Shown: piece by piece, positions 40,456-49,230 of the stretch
Numbering within the stretch: the stretch's first letter is position 1
Layout: every line of letters starts with the position of its first letter
Assembly (NCBI GenBank): GCA_963751595.1
Contig: CAVVVC010000007.1
Location: forward strand, 186,001 to 250,000
Direction: 5' to 3'
Source: JAHEGP01 sp963751595
GTDB taxonomy: Bacteria; Pseudomonadota; Gammaproteobacteria; Pseudomonadales; JAHEGP01
DNA: 64,000 nucleotides
Made by a program: the position numbers and the translations under genes
The notes under the pieces: generated by a model
The model's input: the letters and a program-made list of their open reading frames with translations, nothing else
What the model was told of the DNA's origin: nothing
The model's database searches: none

Positions 40456-42333
40456 TCATTCCGGCGTAAACCAGATTGGCGAGGTGTACGCCCGTTCCTG
40501 ATGGGTTGCTGGCGCCCCCTCGGGGAGGCCGGTGCCATAGACCGCCGCATCGTAGGTAGTCCAGGTCGGCGTCGGAATCTCCAGGACGCGCACGTAATAG
40601 AAAGCGGGCCGGGCCGGGTCGAACGCGGGGTCTTCCCAATATGCGCTCAACATGGCATCGCCGATGCTGTTTGAGAACGTCGCCATCGCGATGTTCACCG
40701 TATTGCCAACCGCCTTGTCGCAGCGTGCTTTGAGAATTGTCCTGCCATCCGAGCAGGCTACATCAAAAATGCGCTCCTGGGTTTTGCCCGCTGCGTCCAG
40801 CCAGCCTTTCACGATCTGGATGCGGTCGAGGTTCGCGCCATCGGGGTCGCGCAGCGCCCGTACCAGCAGACGGGGCGATTTACCGGTTCCGTTGAGGTCT
40901 GCCCCCATGGGTACACCCTTGCGGTAACCGATGGCGGCGAAGTCGGGGCTGTCGACATCGGCCTGTGAAAAATCCCAGCCGGCGAATACCCGCACCTGCA
41001 ACCGTGTGCCAGTACTACCAAAGACTTCCTTGCGCTTCATGGCATCCCACAGGGACTCCCGGGTATTTTCCCGGGCCCAGACACCGGCCAGCCCGGAGGA
41101 CAAGGTGGCGTAATGGCGGACAGTGATATCCGGGCCTTCCGGTTGCTGAAAATAACCGGTGATAGTCTCGCTCAAGCGGCCCGGCGCACCGGGCTCACCG
41201 GGTGGGGCCTTGCCGAAAAAGTTGTTCTCTTCTGTGGTCGCCAGGGAGGTGTGGGTATCCGTGGAGCCGACCATACCGAACTTGAAGGGATTGACACCCA
41301 GCGCCTCGCCATAGGCCATGCCCTGCTCCAGGGCAGAGCGCGCATATTCACGCGGTAGCATCGCGGGTGTCTTGGGTTGGGGGCCGAAGCTGCCCTTGTC
41401 CCAGGTGCCGTAATCGGCGAACTCATCCGTTGGCGACAGGGCCGGGTGCGTCTCGCTGTCACCCTTCATCTGGGTGACCTCGTACAGTGGCTCCCAGCGC
41501 ATGCGCAGCTCGGCATAATCCTTGCTCAGAGGTTTACCGCTCAAGGTGACATCGTCAAACATCAGCCCGTTGGACAGATTGCCATTGTGCGGAATAGCCA
41601 GCATCTGGCCGCCGGTCTTCTGCTCGTAGGCGGCCATCCAGGCCCACAGCTTTTCGGGATCGGAGGAATCATAGTTGGAGAAGGGAATGACCTGGTCGGC
41701 AAGATCCTTGCCGTCACGGAATACGACATTGCGGTGCAGGTTATTGCCGCCCGGGCTGGAGGTCCACTCGAAGCCGATCAGGGCCGTGAACTTCCCGGGG
41801 TCGTTGTACTGCTCCGCATACTCGGTCAGTTGCTGCCACATACTGCGGGTCAATTCCGTCTGGCCTGCAAGGGGGTCTACGCCAGTGTTCATTCCTTCGC
41901 CCCACAGCGCGTAAGCCTTGCCGTAGTCACCCTCGTAAACCAGGTTGGAGATTTCCTCGCCAAACGCGGTCTGCAACAGGTCCGGGTTCTTCTCCGTGAT
42001 CATCGGCGCCAGACCCAGGTTCTCCGCATGGTCCGCCACCACCAGGAAGTCCAGGGGGCGTCGCAGGCGGGTTTTCACCCCTGTACTGGAGACTACCTCC
42101 CGGCCGAGGGCGAACTGGTAGGCCTTTTCCGGCCCCAGGCGATTGCCCACCATGCCCGCGTCAGTGGAATAGGAGGTATGCACGTGGGTGTCGCCCCACC
42201 AGACCTGTTGTGGGAAGTCCTGCCCCAGGAAAGGGGAGTAACGCTCGTCCTTTGCGGCAATCTCTTCGGCCGTGCCTGGGTGCGACAGCACCAGGATCAG
42301 TGCGGGTAGTACAATCAGGCTACGCGTTTTCAT
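40456..42333 (-). CDS. DUF3604 exported protein (PHP-like metal site)
   Basis: This 625-residue protein has a signal peptide (LIVLPALILVLSHPGTAEE). The DUF3604 signature includes VWWGDTHVHTSYSTDAG (PHP-like His cluster) near residue 45, DFLVVADHAENLGL, ALIGFEWTSSPGGNNLHRNVVF, MLAIPHNGNLSNG, GMVGSTDTHTSLAT, and the C-terminal RIQIVKGWLDAAGKTQERIFDVA...AFYYVRVLEIPTPTWTTYDA. The fold suggests a metal-dependent phosphoesterase-like or hydrolase core, but no activity is known. It is frequently found near DUF1254 and sulfatase genes. Length is normal for the family. Confidence 0.9.
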   Translation of the reverse strand: MKTRSLIVLPALILVLSHPGTAEEIAAKDERYSPFLGQDFPQQVWWGDTHVHTSYSTDAGMVGNRLGPEKAYQFALGREVVSSTGVKTRLRRPLDFLVVADHAENLGLAPMITEKNPDLLQTAFGEEISNLVYEGDYGKAYALWGEGMNTGVDPLAGQTELTRSMWQQLTEYAEQYNDPGKFTALIGFEWTSSPGGNNLHRNVVFRDGKDLADQVIPFSNYDSSDPEKLWAWMAAYEQKTGGQMLAIPHNGNLSNGLMFDDVTLSGKPLSKDYAELRMRWEPLYEVTQMKGDSETHPALSPTDEFADYGTWDKGSFGPQPKTPAMLPREYARSALEQGMAYGEALGVNPFKFGMVGSTDTHTSLATTEENNFFGKAPPGEPGAPGRLSETITGYFQQPEGPDITVRHYATLSSGLAGVWARENTRESLWDAMKRKEVFGSTGTRLQVRVFAGWDFSQADVDSPDFAAIGYRKGVPMGADLNGTGKSPRLLVRALRDPDGANLDRIQIVKGWLDAAGKTQERIFDVACSDGRTILKARCDKAVGNTVNIAMATFSNSIGDAMLSAYWEDPAFDPARPAFYYVRVLEIPTPTWTTYDAAVYGTGLPEGAPATHQERAYTSPIWFTPE

Positions 42334-42397
42334 TTTATTCCTCCAGGGTACAGTCTTTTGTAAAGCCCGGTCAGCAACGAGAAAATAAGGCCCTGAC

Positions 42398-43885
42398 TCA
42401 GGGCGCTGTTAGTCTCGCCGCTTGCGGCGGCGACCAGTTCTCGAAGGCTTCGAGGTCCGGGTTGTAAAGGCGCAGGATCACGTCGATCTCGTAGTCACCG
42501 CGAACGAGCGGCAACCAGTTCTCCTCCGGAACACCCTCGGGCTGCTCGGCGGCGATATAGATGTCGATTCCACCGTCGTCGTCCAACTGCATTCCACCGT
42601 TCTCGCCCACGCTGTATTTCTTCCGGTCGTTGGGCATGAACCAGCCGTTCTTCGTGTCGTAGAGCGTCAATGACCAGAACGCCCTGGCCGGGGGTAATTG
42701 GTCGGCCCTCATCCGGATGACATAGTCGTGGTTTGCGCTCATCGGTTGGCCGTCAACGGTCACGATAGAGGGATAAACGGCTTCCTCTGCCGGCTGGCCG
42801 ATGGGACCGATAATTGACTGGAAGACCAGCGCTTCGAGAGGGATTTTCCCCTTCGGCTGAAACAAGTTCAGGAGATTCTTGTCAATGAATTCTGGGTCTG
42901 TGGCATTGGCCACTTCCACTTTGAAGACCTGTTCGGCGGCCTCACGGAATTTCTTGCCGTCGATTTTTGCGACCGCGTCCGGATCGTATTCCCGATCGGG
43001 CACGACACCCAGCGGCTCGTAGGCAGCCAGCAGTTGCCGATCCAGTTCATCTTCCGGGGCGAATGTCGTATGGTTGAACATGAACTGCATCACTTGCAGC
43101 AGGTTGTTCTCGAAGATGTCGGCATCTCTTTGGCCAAGGTCGGGAAACTCGATGTCGGCCACCGGCTTCGCCTTGCCTCCCTGGTACTCCGCAAGGGAAA
43201 CGAGCTTGACTTGCTTCATCTGCTCCGCGATGCGGTCGAATCGCTCCGGTTCATTGGCATGAGGCATGACCCGGAAGACGGCCGAGACAAAGTCCCCGGT
43301 GGCTTCAAAGTAGCGATCGATGCCCTCGATCTTTTCACCCTCGTACCCTTGCGTTCTGGCAGTGTAAACCAGCATTTTCTCCGGCTCGTCGAAGTCGCCC
43401 ACCCCGGTCGACATGGGGATATTCACGTAGTGGTCATAGCCGGTAATCATCAGCGAAACGTACTTGGAATCGAACGCCGGTATTTCCAGAATCATCGGTT
43501 CCCGGGTTAAATCCAACATGACGCCGATGTAGAGCGAGTCGTTGTTGGGGCGGGCGATGTCCTGCATCGTGTGATCTTTGAGTTCCGTGTTGACATCCAC
43601 CGTATTCCAGCCGCCCTGCGTCAACGCAAACTTGTTGTTCACGTTGTACATGGCAACGAAGGGGTAGGATCGACGCACAAGGTTTTCGATCTGCTCATCG
43701 CTCAGCACAACTTCGGCGGTTGCCTCCATTACCTCTGTCGCCTCAATCGCTGGCGTTTTGGCTTGTGGCGTGGTGGGCTCGCTGCCCGGACCGCAGCCGG
43801 ACAGGACCAGTGCGACGGTGAGGAACATCGACAAAGCACGCATTGCTCGGATACAGCGGTTGCGGCTCTTCGTTATGATTTTCAT
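42398..43885 (-). CDS. DUF1254/DUF1214 family lipoprotein
   Basis: This 495-residue protein has the lipobox LVLSGC near residue 30 and a Pro/Thr linker. The DUF1254 part (RRSYPFVAMYNVNNKFALT, RPNNDSLYIGVMLDLTREPMILEIP, YVSLMITGYDHYVNIP) is followed by the DUF1214 part (RAFWSLTLYDTKNGWFMPNDRKKYSVG, LPLVRGDYEIDVILRLYNPD). It is longer than the 343-residue relative by about 150 residues in the middle. As a lipoprotein it would be membrane-tethered in the periplasm. It sits 16 bases... downstream of the sulfatase gene in transcription order, so they are likely co-expressed. Confidence 0.87.
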   Translation of the reverse strand: MKIITKSRNRCIRAMRALSMFLTVALVLSGCGPGSEPTTPQAKTPAIEATEVMEATAEVVLSDEQIENLVRRSYPFVAMYNVNNKFALTQGGWNTVDVNTELKDHTMQDIARPNNDSLYIGVMLDLTREPMILEIPAFDSKYVSLMITGYDHYVNIPMSTGVGDFDEPEKMLVYTARTQGYEGEKIEGIDRYFEATGDFVSAVFRVMPHANEPERFDRIAEQMKQVKLVSLAEYQGGKAKPVADIEFPDLGQRDADIFENNLLQVMQFMFNHTTFAPEDELDRQLLAAYEPLGVVPDREYDPDAVAKIDGKKFREAAEQVFKVEVANATDPEFIDKNLLNLFQPKGKIPLEALVFQSIIGPIGQPAEEAVYPSIVTVDGQPMSANHDYVIRMRADQLPPARAFWSLTLYDTKNGWFMPNDRKKYSVGENGGMQLDDDGGIDIYIAAEQPEGVPEENWLPLVRGDYEIDVILRLYNPDLEAFENWSPPQAARLTAP

Positions 43886-43900
43886 GGTATCTTTCGCTCC

Positions 43901-46279
43901 TTACGGGTTCTCGCCCTGGTTTCTGTAGCTGATCTGAATCTTCCCAATTTTCCCATTGAACCGGAAAGGCGCGCGATCGTAGTAATCCAGCGCTACCGGT
44001 GAACCGAGGTCCACGCCCACATCAAAGGTTTCAGACGCCGTATGCACCGATGGCACCGATCGTTCGATACGCCCCTGACCCACCTGCTTGCCGTTGACGC
44101 GCAGGGTCACCGTCGCCGGCGCCATGCGCTCCATTGAGTCATACTGGGTTTCCACCTCGATATTTACCTTGCCGGTGGGAATCGCTTCTTTCGAGGCAAC
44201 CTTATAGCGGTTCATGGTCATGGCGTTGTATTCTGCCTTCAACAACCCCTGGTCCATGTAAACCGTAAACCCTGAAGAAATACCACCGACAGCAAACAGG
44301 ACACCTTCGGCATCCTTTCCGATCGTTGCATCGATCACCGCCAGGGTGGAGCGCCCGCTCAAGAACTTGGGTGCCATGGCTTCCGGTATCCGGTCTTGTC
44401 CTTCATAAAACGACCATTCGGTCAGTGGCGATGATGGCATTTCACTAGGATTGTAAAATGCCGTATAAAATCCAGCACCGATCGGATAGACATGGTTTGC
44501 TGCGGCTTCCGCATTAAAAAGTGCTTTCATTTCAGCCAGCTTGGCCGGGTTTTCCTGAGCCAAATCTTTAGCCTGGGAATAGTCATTGTTCAGGTTGTGC
44601 AGTTCCCACACTTCTTTCTCGGGCTCCCAGTTAATGAGCCCGGCGGGATCGTTAAGCCAGGGTGCCTTGGGGCCAAAGGTTCCGGCGAACCACCCAGCAT
44701 GATAGATACCCCGGCTACCCATCAGTTCGAAATACTGTGTCGTCTTTGCCGGCTTGGCCTCCGGTTGATTGAAGCTGTAGGTCAGTGAAGTTCCGTCCAG
44801 CGGCTGCTGCTTTACACCGTTCACCACCTGGGGCGGTGTGATATTCAGGACATCATAAATCGTGGGAGCGATATCATTGACATGATGGAACTGGGAACGA
44901 ACCTTCCCATCATGTTTGATCTTCTTCGGCCAGGAGACGACCAAAGGTGTCCGAGTTCCGCCAAATTGTGCGGCGACGAGTTTAGTACCTTGGAACGGTG
45001 CTGCTCCTGAATATGCCCAGCCATGGTGATACATGACGTCAAGCTTGGGCCCGCCCAGGGCGTCCATTCCGCCATAATCCTGGTCAAGTACCTCAAGCTG
45101 CTGTGCGACCGTGGATGGCATCACATTCTGAGCCAGTAATTCAGAGATGGACCCGCCCATGCCTTCAGCGGATGGGCCGTTGTCGGAAAAGATGTAGAGA
45201 ATCAGCGTGTTTTCCAGCAGTCCCTGTTGTTCGAGTTCATCAACGATTTTGCCGTATTGGACATCCGTATGCTCCAGAAACCCAGCATAGATTTCCATCA
45301 GACGGGTTTGAAACTCCTGCTGTGATGTTGGAACGTCAGCCCATGCCTGCATCCCTTCTGCCAACGGATTGAGCACCGCATCTTTGGGAATCCAACCCAT
45401 CGCTTTTTGTTGTTCGAACGTCAGCTTGCGCAGCGCTTCCCAACCGTCATCAAATTTGCCGTCATATTTGTCCGCCCACTCCTTGAAGATATGGTGGGGA
45501 CCATGAACCGCGCCGGGAGCAAAATAGACAAAGAACGGCGTGTCGGGGTTGAGAGTTTTACTGGTACGAATCCACTGGATGGCTTTTTCCGCCAGATCCT
45601 CGGTCAGATGATACTTGGGGTCATGGGGCACATTGACTGGATTGGTATTTTCAAACAAAGCAGGTTCATATTGAGAGGTTTCTCCTGCCATAAATCCATA
45701 AAAGTAGTCAAACCCCATGCCTGTTGGATAGCGGTCGAATGGACCAAGTTTGGTGATGTTGGTGACAGGCGTGTTATGCCATTTTCCAAACGCGGCGGTG
45801 TTGTAGCCGTAATAGGAAAGCACCTGGGGAAGGGTGGCGGTCGACTTGGGGATCACGCCAACGTAGCCATCCCAGTCCGAAGCAAACTCGGCAATCTGGC
45901 CGGCACCCACACGGTGATGGTTACGTCCGGTCAGCAAGCTGGCGCGGGTTGCGGAGCATTGTGCCGTCGTATGAAACGCGTTGTAGCTGATGCCGGTTAC
46001 GGCCAGACGATCCAGGGTTGGCGTGTGGACGGGGCCGCCAAAAGTGCTCGGGTTAGAAAAACCCGCATCGTCGGTCATGAAAATGACGATGTTGGGGGCG
46101 TCTTCCGGCAGTCGGTTTTCAGCCCAGCGCCATTGGTGCGCTGAGTCTTTCAAGGTCTTTCCGGCAGTGCTTGCCGAGCCTGGCTCAGGAAACGGCAGAA
46201 CCGCCTGGGCCGAAAGTCGACCGCTTGCGAAGATTAAACCCACGACAATTATCGCCGATGCGCTTGGTTTGATTTTCAT
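43901..46279 (-). CDS. Large periplasmic arylsulfatase (formylglycine type)
   Basis: This 792-residue sulfatase has a signal peptide (IIVVGLIFASGRLSAQA). The metal-site start PNIVIFMTDDAGF and the active-site loop QCSATRASLLTGRNHHRVG are present; the Cys would be converted to formylglycine. The motif CxAxR replaces the more common CxPxR, a known variant. AFGKWHN and LYIFSDNGPS supply further ligands. The C-terminal 150 residues form a beta domain (VTLRVNGKQVGQG) as in large arylsulfatases. It would release sulfate from an aromatic or steroid-like ester. By eye the gene is more AT-rich than the flanking core genes, consistent with transfer. The activating enzyme is not in the window. Confidence 0.92.
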   Translation of the reverse strand: MKIKPSASAIIVVGLIFASGRLSAQAVLPFPEPGSASTAGKTLKDSAHQWRWAENRLPEDAPNIVIFMTDDAGFSNPSTFGGPVHTPTLDRLAVTGISYNAFHTTAQCSATRASLLTGRNHHRVGAGQIAEFASDWDGYVGVIPKSTATLPQVLSYYGYNTAAFGKWHNTPVTNITKLGPFDRYPTGMGFDYFYGFMAGETSQYEPALFENTNPVNVPHDPKYHLTEDLAEKAIQWIRTSKTLNPDTPFFVYFAPGAVHGPHHIFKEWADKYDGKFDDGWEALRKLTFEQQKAMGWIPKDAVLNPLAEGMQAWADVPTSQQEFQTRLMEIYAGFLEHTDVQYGKIVDELEQQGLLENTLILYIFSDNGPSAEGMGGSISELLAQNVMPSTVAQQLEVLDQDYGGMDALGGPKLDVMYHHGWAYSGAAPFQGTKLVAAQFGGTRTPLVVSWPKKIKHDGKVRSQFHHVNDIAPTIYDVLNITPPQVVNGVKQQPLDGTSLTYSFNQPEAKPAKTTQYFELMGSRGIYHAGWFAGTFGPKAPWLNDPAGLINWEPEKEVWELHNLNNDYSQAKDLAQENPAKLAEMKALFNAEAAANHVYPIGAGFYTAFYNPSEMPSSPLTEWSFYEGQDRIPEAMAPKFLSGRSTLAVIDATIGKDAEGVLFAVGGISSGFTVYMDQGLLKAEYNAMTMNRYKVASKEAIPTGKVNIEVETQYDSMERMAPATVTLRVNGKQVGQGRIERSVPSVHTASETFDVGVDLGSPVALDYYDRAPFRFNGKIGKIQISYRNQGENP

Positions 46280-46414
46280 AACGGCCTTTCTCCTTGAACG
46301 TTGAGATCCATTTCGAAGCGCCGGCTAGCCGCCCTCATCGACGGGTGTCAGCGGAAGCGTCGGTCCGTCGCCGGGAGCCGATCGCACGTGTGTTGGTCTC
46401 CATTTGCATCGGGC

Positions 46415-47602
46415 TCACCAGGGCAGTTTCACCACAGGCGAAACCGAAAAACGCAGCTGGTAGTCAGGGCCGAAGTTGTCGGGCGACTCAAGGTAGTGCC
46501 AATACTGAAGCTGAAATTTCCATGGCCGGCCAGCGAAGATTGAGGTCTTTGCGACACCGATACCGAGGGGGAATGTCCACTTGTTGCCGCTGCTGGCTTC
46601 GTGGTTGTAGGAAAACGTGGGCCCACTGGCTATCTGCCAGCCATCCTTGAGGTTGAGGGCATAAAAATACTGCCCCGCGGTAATGCTGGTATCGAAGTCA
46701 TCCTCGCCGGCCACGTCCCATTGGTGCGAGACCAGCGTGCCAAGGACGCCCCAGGGGCGAACCATGGCAACGGCGGCCTCCGGCCCCAGCAGCCACTGGT
46801 CCAGCCCCAGTGCATCGTTCGTCGCCGTCGGTATCGTACCGGCTAATCCACCCAACAACACAATGCCGCCGGGAAGGGTTTTGCCCAGCGAAAGGTCGAA
46901 GCCGATATCGCCAAGATCAACGCCCTCGGAGCTGAAGCCTCCTCCCGGTTGCGGCACATCCTGGCTGAAAATAACCGGGATGGCAGGACGAACAAACAGG
47001 TTGGTGGTCTCATTCAACTTGTAAGGCAAAGAGGGCTGAAACAGCATTCGTGTCGCATTGGCGCTACTGGCACCGGGTATGTCGCCATCGTAGTCAATGT
47101 AATCGAAAAAAAAGTTCATCGTGCCCATGTTGGTGTTGGGGTCAGACAGCGAGGCAGCGACTTCCGCTGCGGACGGCGCACCCAATCCGCCGTCCTCGCC
47201 CGGCGGCGTTTCCCGGGTAAACGTTTCGGTCTCAGCATCGGTGACCCGAAACATCAACACTTCTCCGCTTGCCACGTTGCTGGCCCTGAACTCAGCCGGA
47301 TCATCGAGATTCTTTTCAAAGCTGAAACAGTTGGTTTCCACATCCGAGTAGCACACCTGGTCATCTCCTTTGACGGACCAGGTGCGCCGGAAGGTTTCGT
47401 TCCACGCCTCGATCTCGGCGGTACCGTCGGCGTTGTACTTGCCCACGGCAGTCACGCCAGGTTTCAGCTCTATTTCAGCCGTGGCGCCGGCGATTAACGC
47501 CTGCAACGTGTCTGCTCCCGTCAATGGCTGCCAGTTGTCCGCATATGCCAGCGTCGATGCCACAAGGGCAAACAGGGTTGTCGCGATACTTCGTGTGTCC
47601 AT
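46415..47602 (-). CDS. Outer-membrane channel-like barrel with N-terminal periplasmic domain
   Basis: This 395-residue protein has a signal peptide (TTLFALVASTLAYADN). Residues about 25-125 make a small domain with GVTAVGKYNADGTAEIEAW and DDQVCYSDVETNCFSF (a Cys pair), similar to DUF995-type modules. The rest is a beta barrel of the MetA-pathway/phenol-degradation transporter kind (FQPSLPYKLNETTNLFVRPAIPV, FSYNHEASSGNKWTFPLGIGV, FQLQYWHYLESPDNFG). It is the first gene of the 15-kb minus-strand block, so it may import the substrate of that block. The divergent AraC gene is 420 bases away. Confidence 0.75.
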   Translation of the reverse strand: MDTRSIATTLFALVASTLAYADNWQPLTGADTLQALIAGATAEIELKPGVTAVGKYNADGTAEIEAWNETFRRTWSVKGDDQVCYSDVETNCFSFEKNLDDPAEFRASNVASGEVLMFRVTDAETETFTRETPPGEDGGLGAPSAAEVAASLSDPNTNMGTMNFFFDYIDYDGDIPGASSANATRMLFQPSLPYKLNETTNLFVRPAIPVIFSQDVPQPGGGFSSEGVDLGDIGFDLSLGKTLPGGIVLLGGLAGTIPTATNDALGLDQWLLGPEAAVAMVRPWGVLGTLVSHQWDVAGEDDFDTSITAGQYFYALNLKDGWQIASGPTFSYNHEASSGNKWTFPLGIGVAKTSIFAGRPWKFQLQYWHYLESPDNFGPDYQLRFSVSPVVKLPW

Positions 47603-48022
47603 TTTCTCTTTCCTTTGAAGCGCAGTTATCGTAGGGAGTTGCTGACATTCATTGCGGCGTGCACCAAATCGGTCTTGAGTAGGCGCGCTTCCGGATGACC
47701 ATGGGAATGGCCGGGAAATCCCCTGGTAGCTGACCTCGTTCTTGTTGGTCGGTACTTGCTGTCACCATCCCGTCGCACCAGCTGCTTCGGTATTTCGTTT
47801 CCGGGTAGGCTGAAGTAGCAGGCGCTACGTTTAGCTTCCCGAGCCGGCGCGCGATGCGAACGGTTTTGATCGCCGGGACACCCGTGGGCCGCTGGCAAAC
47901 AGCGAAGTGACCACGAGACCAGCCTAAGCCAGATCACCATCCCTTACCCGTCATTTGGTGCCATTTCGCAGGCTGAGGTATGATGCATATCAAAGCATGG
48001 TCAGTTCGTGGCGGATGCAAAC
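47603..48022. other. Divergent control region of the accessory block
   Basis: These 420 bases separate the outer-membrane channel gene (minus) from an AraC-type regulator gene (plus). No coding frame is convincing. It should hold the regulator's own sites and the promoter of the catabolic block. The only motif I can name is the FNR-like site at 47980-47993. Confidence 0.5.
47980..47993 (+). promoter_or_regulatory. FNR/ANR-like box
   Basis: ATGATGCATATCAA matches TTGAT-N4-ATCAA at nine of ten fixed positions. It lies about 30 bases before the AraC start codon, a position that would suit control near or over the core promoter. One such match can arise by chance, so it stays a candidate. Confidence 0.4.
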
Positions 48023-49030
48023 ATGGCGGGTATATCCACGACGACTATTTCAGTGTCTCGCGCTGATGTAGTGCGTTTTTTTTGCAGTCAGTTCGAGGCT
48101 ATGGGCGCCCCGGTGGAGCGGTTGCTTGAGCAATGCGCTATTCCACCTCAGGTTCTGGATATTCCCGGTGCCGTGATACCGCTGGGCAACGCATACCGAT
48201 TTGCCCAACTGGCCTGTTCTTCGCTGCACAGCGAACATCTGGGGCTCTATGTTGGTCTTGCGAATTCCCTCGACAATTACGGTGTGTATGGCCGCAACCT
48301 GCAAAATGCCAGCACTGTCGGTGCCTACCTGCAGCAGGGCGTTGACCACCTGAACCTGATTAACAGCGGCGAGCGGTTCTGGACTTCGGTGCATGGGACG
48401 GAGCTGCGCTTTAATATCGCGTCTCCGGGAGCTTGCACATTGGGCTCCCACCAGTCGCACCTTTGCACGCTGGTGATGACCGTTGCCAATCTCAGGAGAG
48501 CTGCAGGGCCAGAATGGTGGCCTCGGGAAATTGGCCTTGCCTATAGCGGCTCTGAGACCGTGCCGTCGGTAGACCTGTTTGCCAATGCACATGTCGTTCA
48601 GGGGCTGGAGCACAGCTATATCACAATCCCCCGGGCGCTCATGCGGCGGCGGCTTCCCCGCCATGCCGGCGCTGATGCATCCGAGATGGAAACCCTGGGC
48701 GACCCACTACCAGCGGATGTCATCGGGGTGGTAATGAGGCAGGTAGACGCCCTGGCGGCTGACTTTAGAGACCTGCGAATCGATAGAGTTGCCGAATCTC
48801 TCGGCACCAGTCGACGCACACTGCAGCGGGCAATCGGCCGACAGGGTTTCACCTATTTCGGCTTGCTCAATCGATATCGCATGGATAAGGCCGAAGAGTG
48901 GCTAAATCGCTCGGAAACACCCATCACCGAAATCGCGCTCGAGCTCGGTTATACCGATTCCTCCAATTTCGCCCGTGCTTTTCGTCGCCATTGCGGCTTG
49001 TCGCCGAGCGAGTATCGCGAACAAGATTAG
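48023..49030 (+). CDS. AraC-family transcriptional regulator
   Basis: This protein of about 335 residues has an N-terminal AraC_arabinose_bind-like domain. The C-terminal double helix-turn-helix contains IDRVAESLGTSRRTLQRAIGRQ and ITEIALELGYTDSSNFARAFRRHCGLSPSEYR. It is the same layout as the regulator at 35720-36742, at the other end of the catabolic block. I choose ATG 48023 with GGCGGA six bases upstream; GTG 48008 is possible. It is divergent from the outer-membrane channel gene and is the best candidate activator for it. Confidence 0.9.
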   Translation: MAGISTTTISVSRADVVRFFCSQFEAMGAPVERLLEQCAIPPQVLDIPGAVIPLGNAYRFAQLACSSLHSEHLGLYVGLANSLDNYGVYGRNLQNASTVGAYLQQGVDHLNLINSGERFWTSVHGTELRFNIASPGACTLGSHQSHLCTLVMTVANLRRAAGPEWWPREIGLAYSGSETVPSVDLFANAHVVQGLEHSYITIPRALMRRRLPRHAGADASEMETLGDPLPADVIGVVMRQVDALAADFRDLRIDRVAESLGTSRRTLQRAIGRQGFTYFGLLNRYRMDKAEEWLNRSETPITEIALELGYTDSSNFARAFRRHCGLSPSEYREQD

Positions 49031-49230
49031 CGAGGAGTTGGTAAGCGTACGCAGACGTCGGGCCCTGCATGCAATCCGGCACGCCAAAACCAGGGTTCCC
49101 GGGTCCGTTAGCTTGCATACACCAACCCTTCAGGCCAATTCAAAGCGCTGTGGCTTATTGATTGGCGTTTGCTGGACCGGTGCCTGATAATAGCCGGCCC
49201 TTGATAGCCAACCGGGCCTGGAGCGCCATT

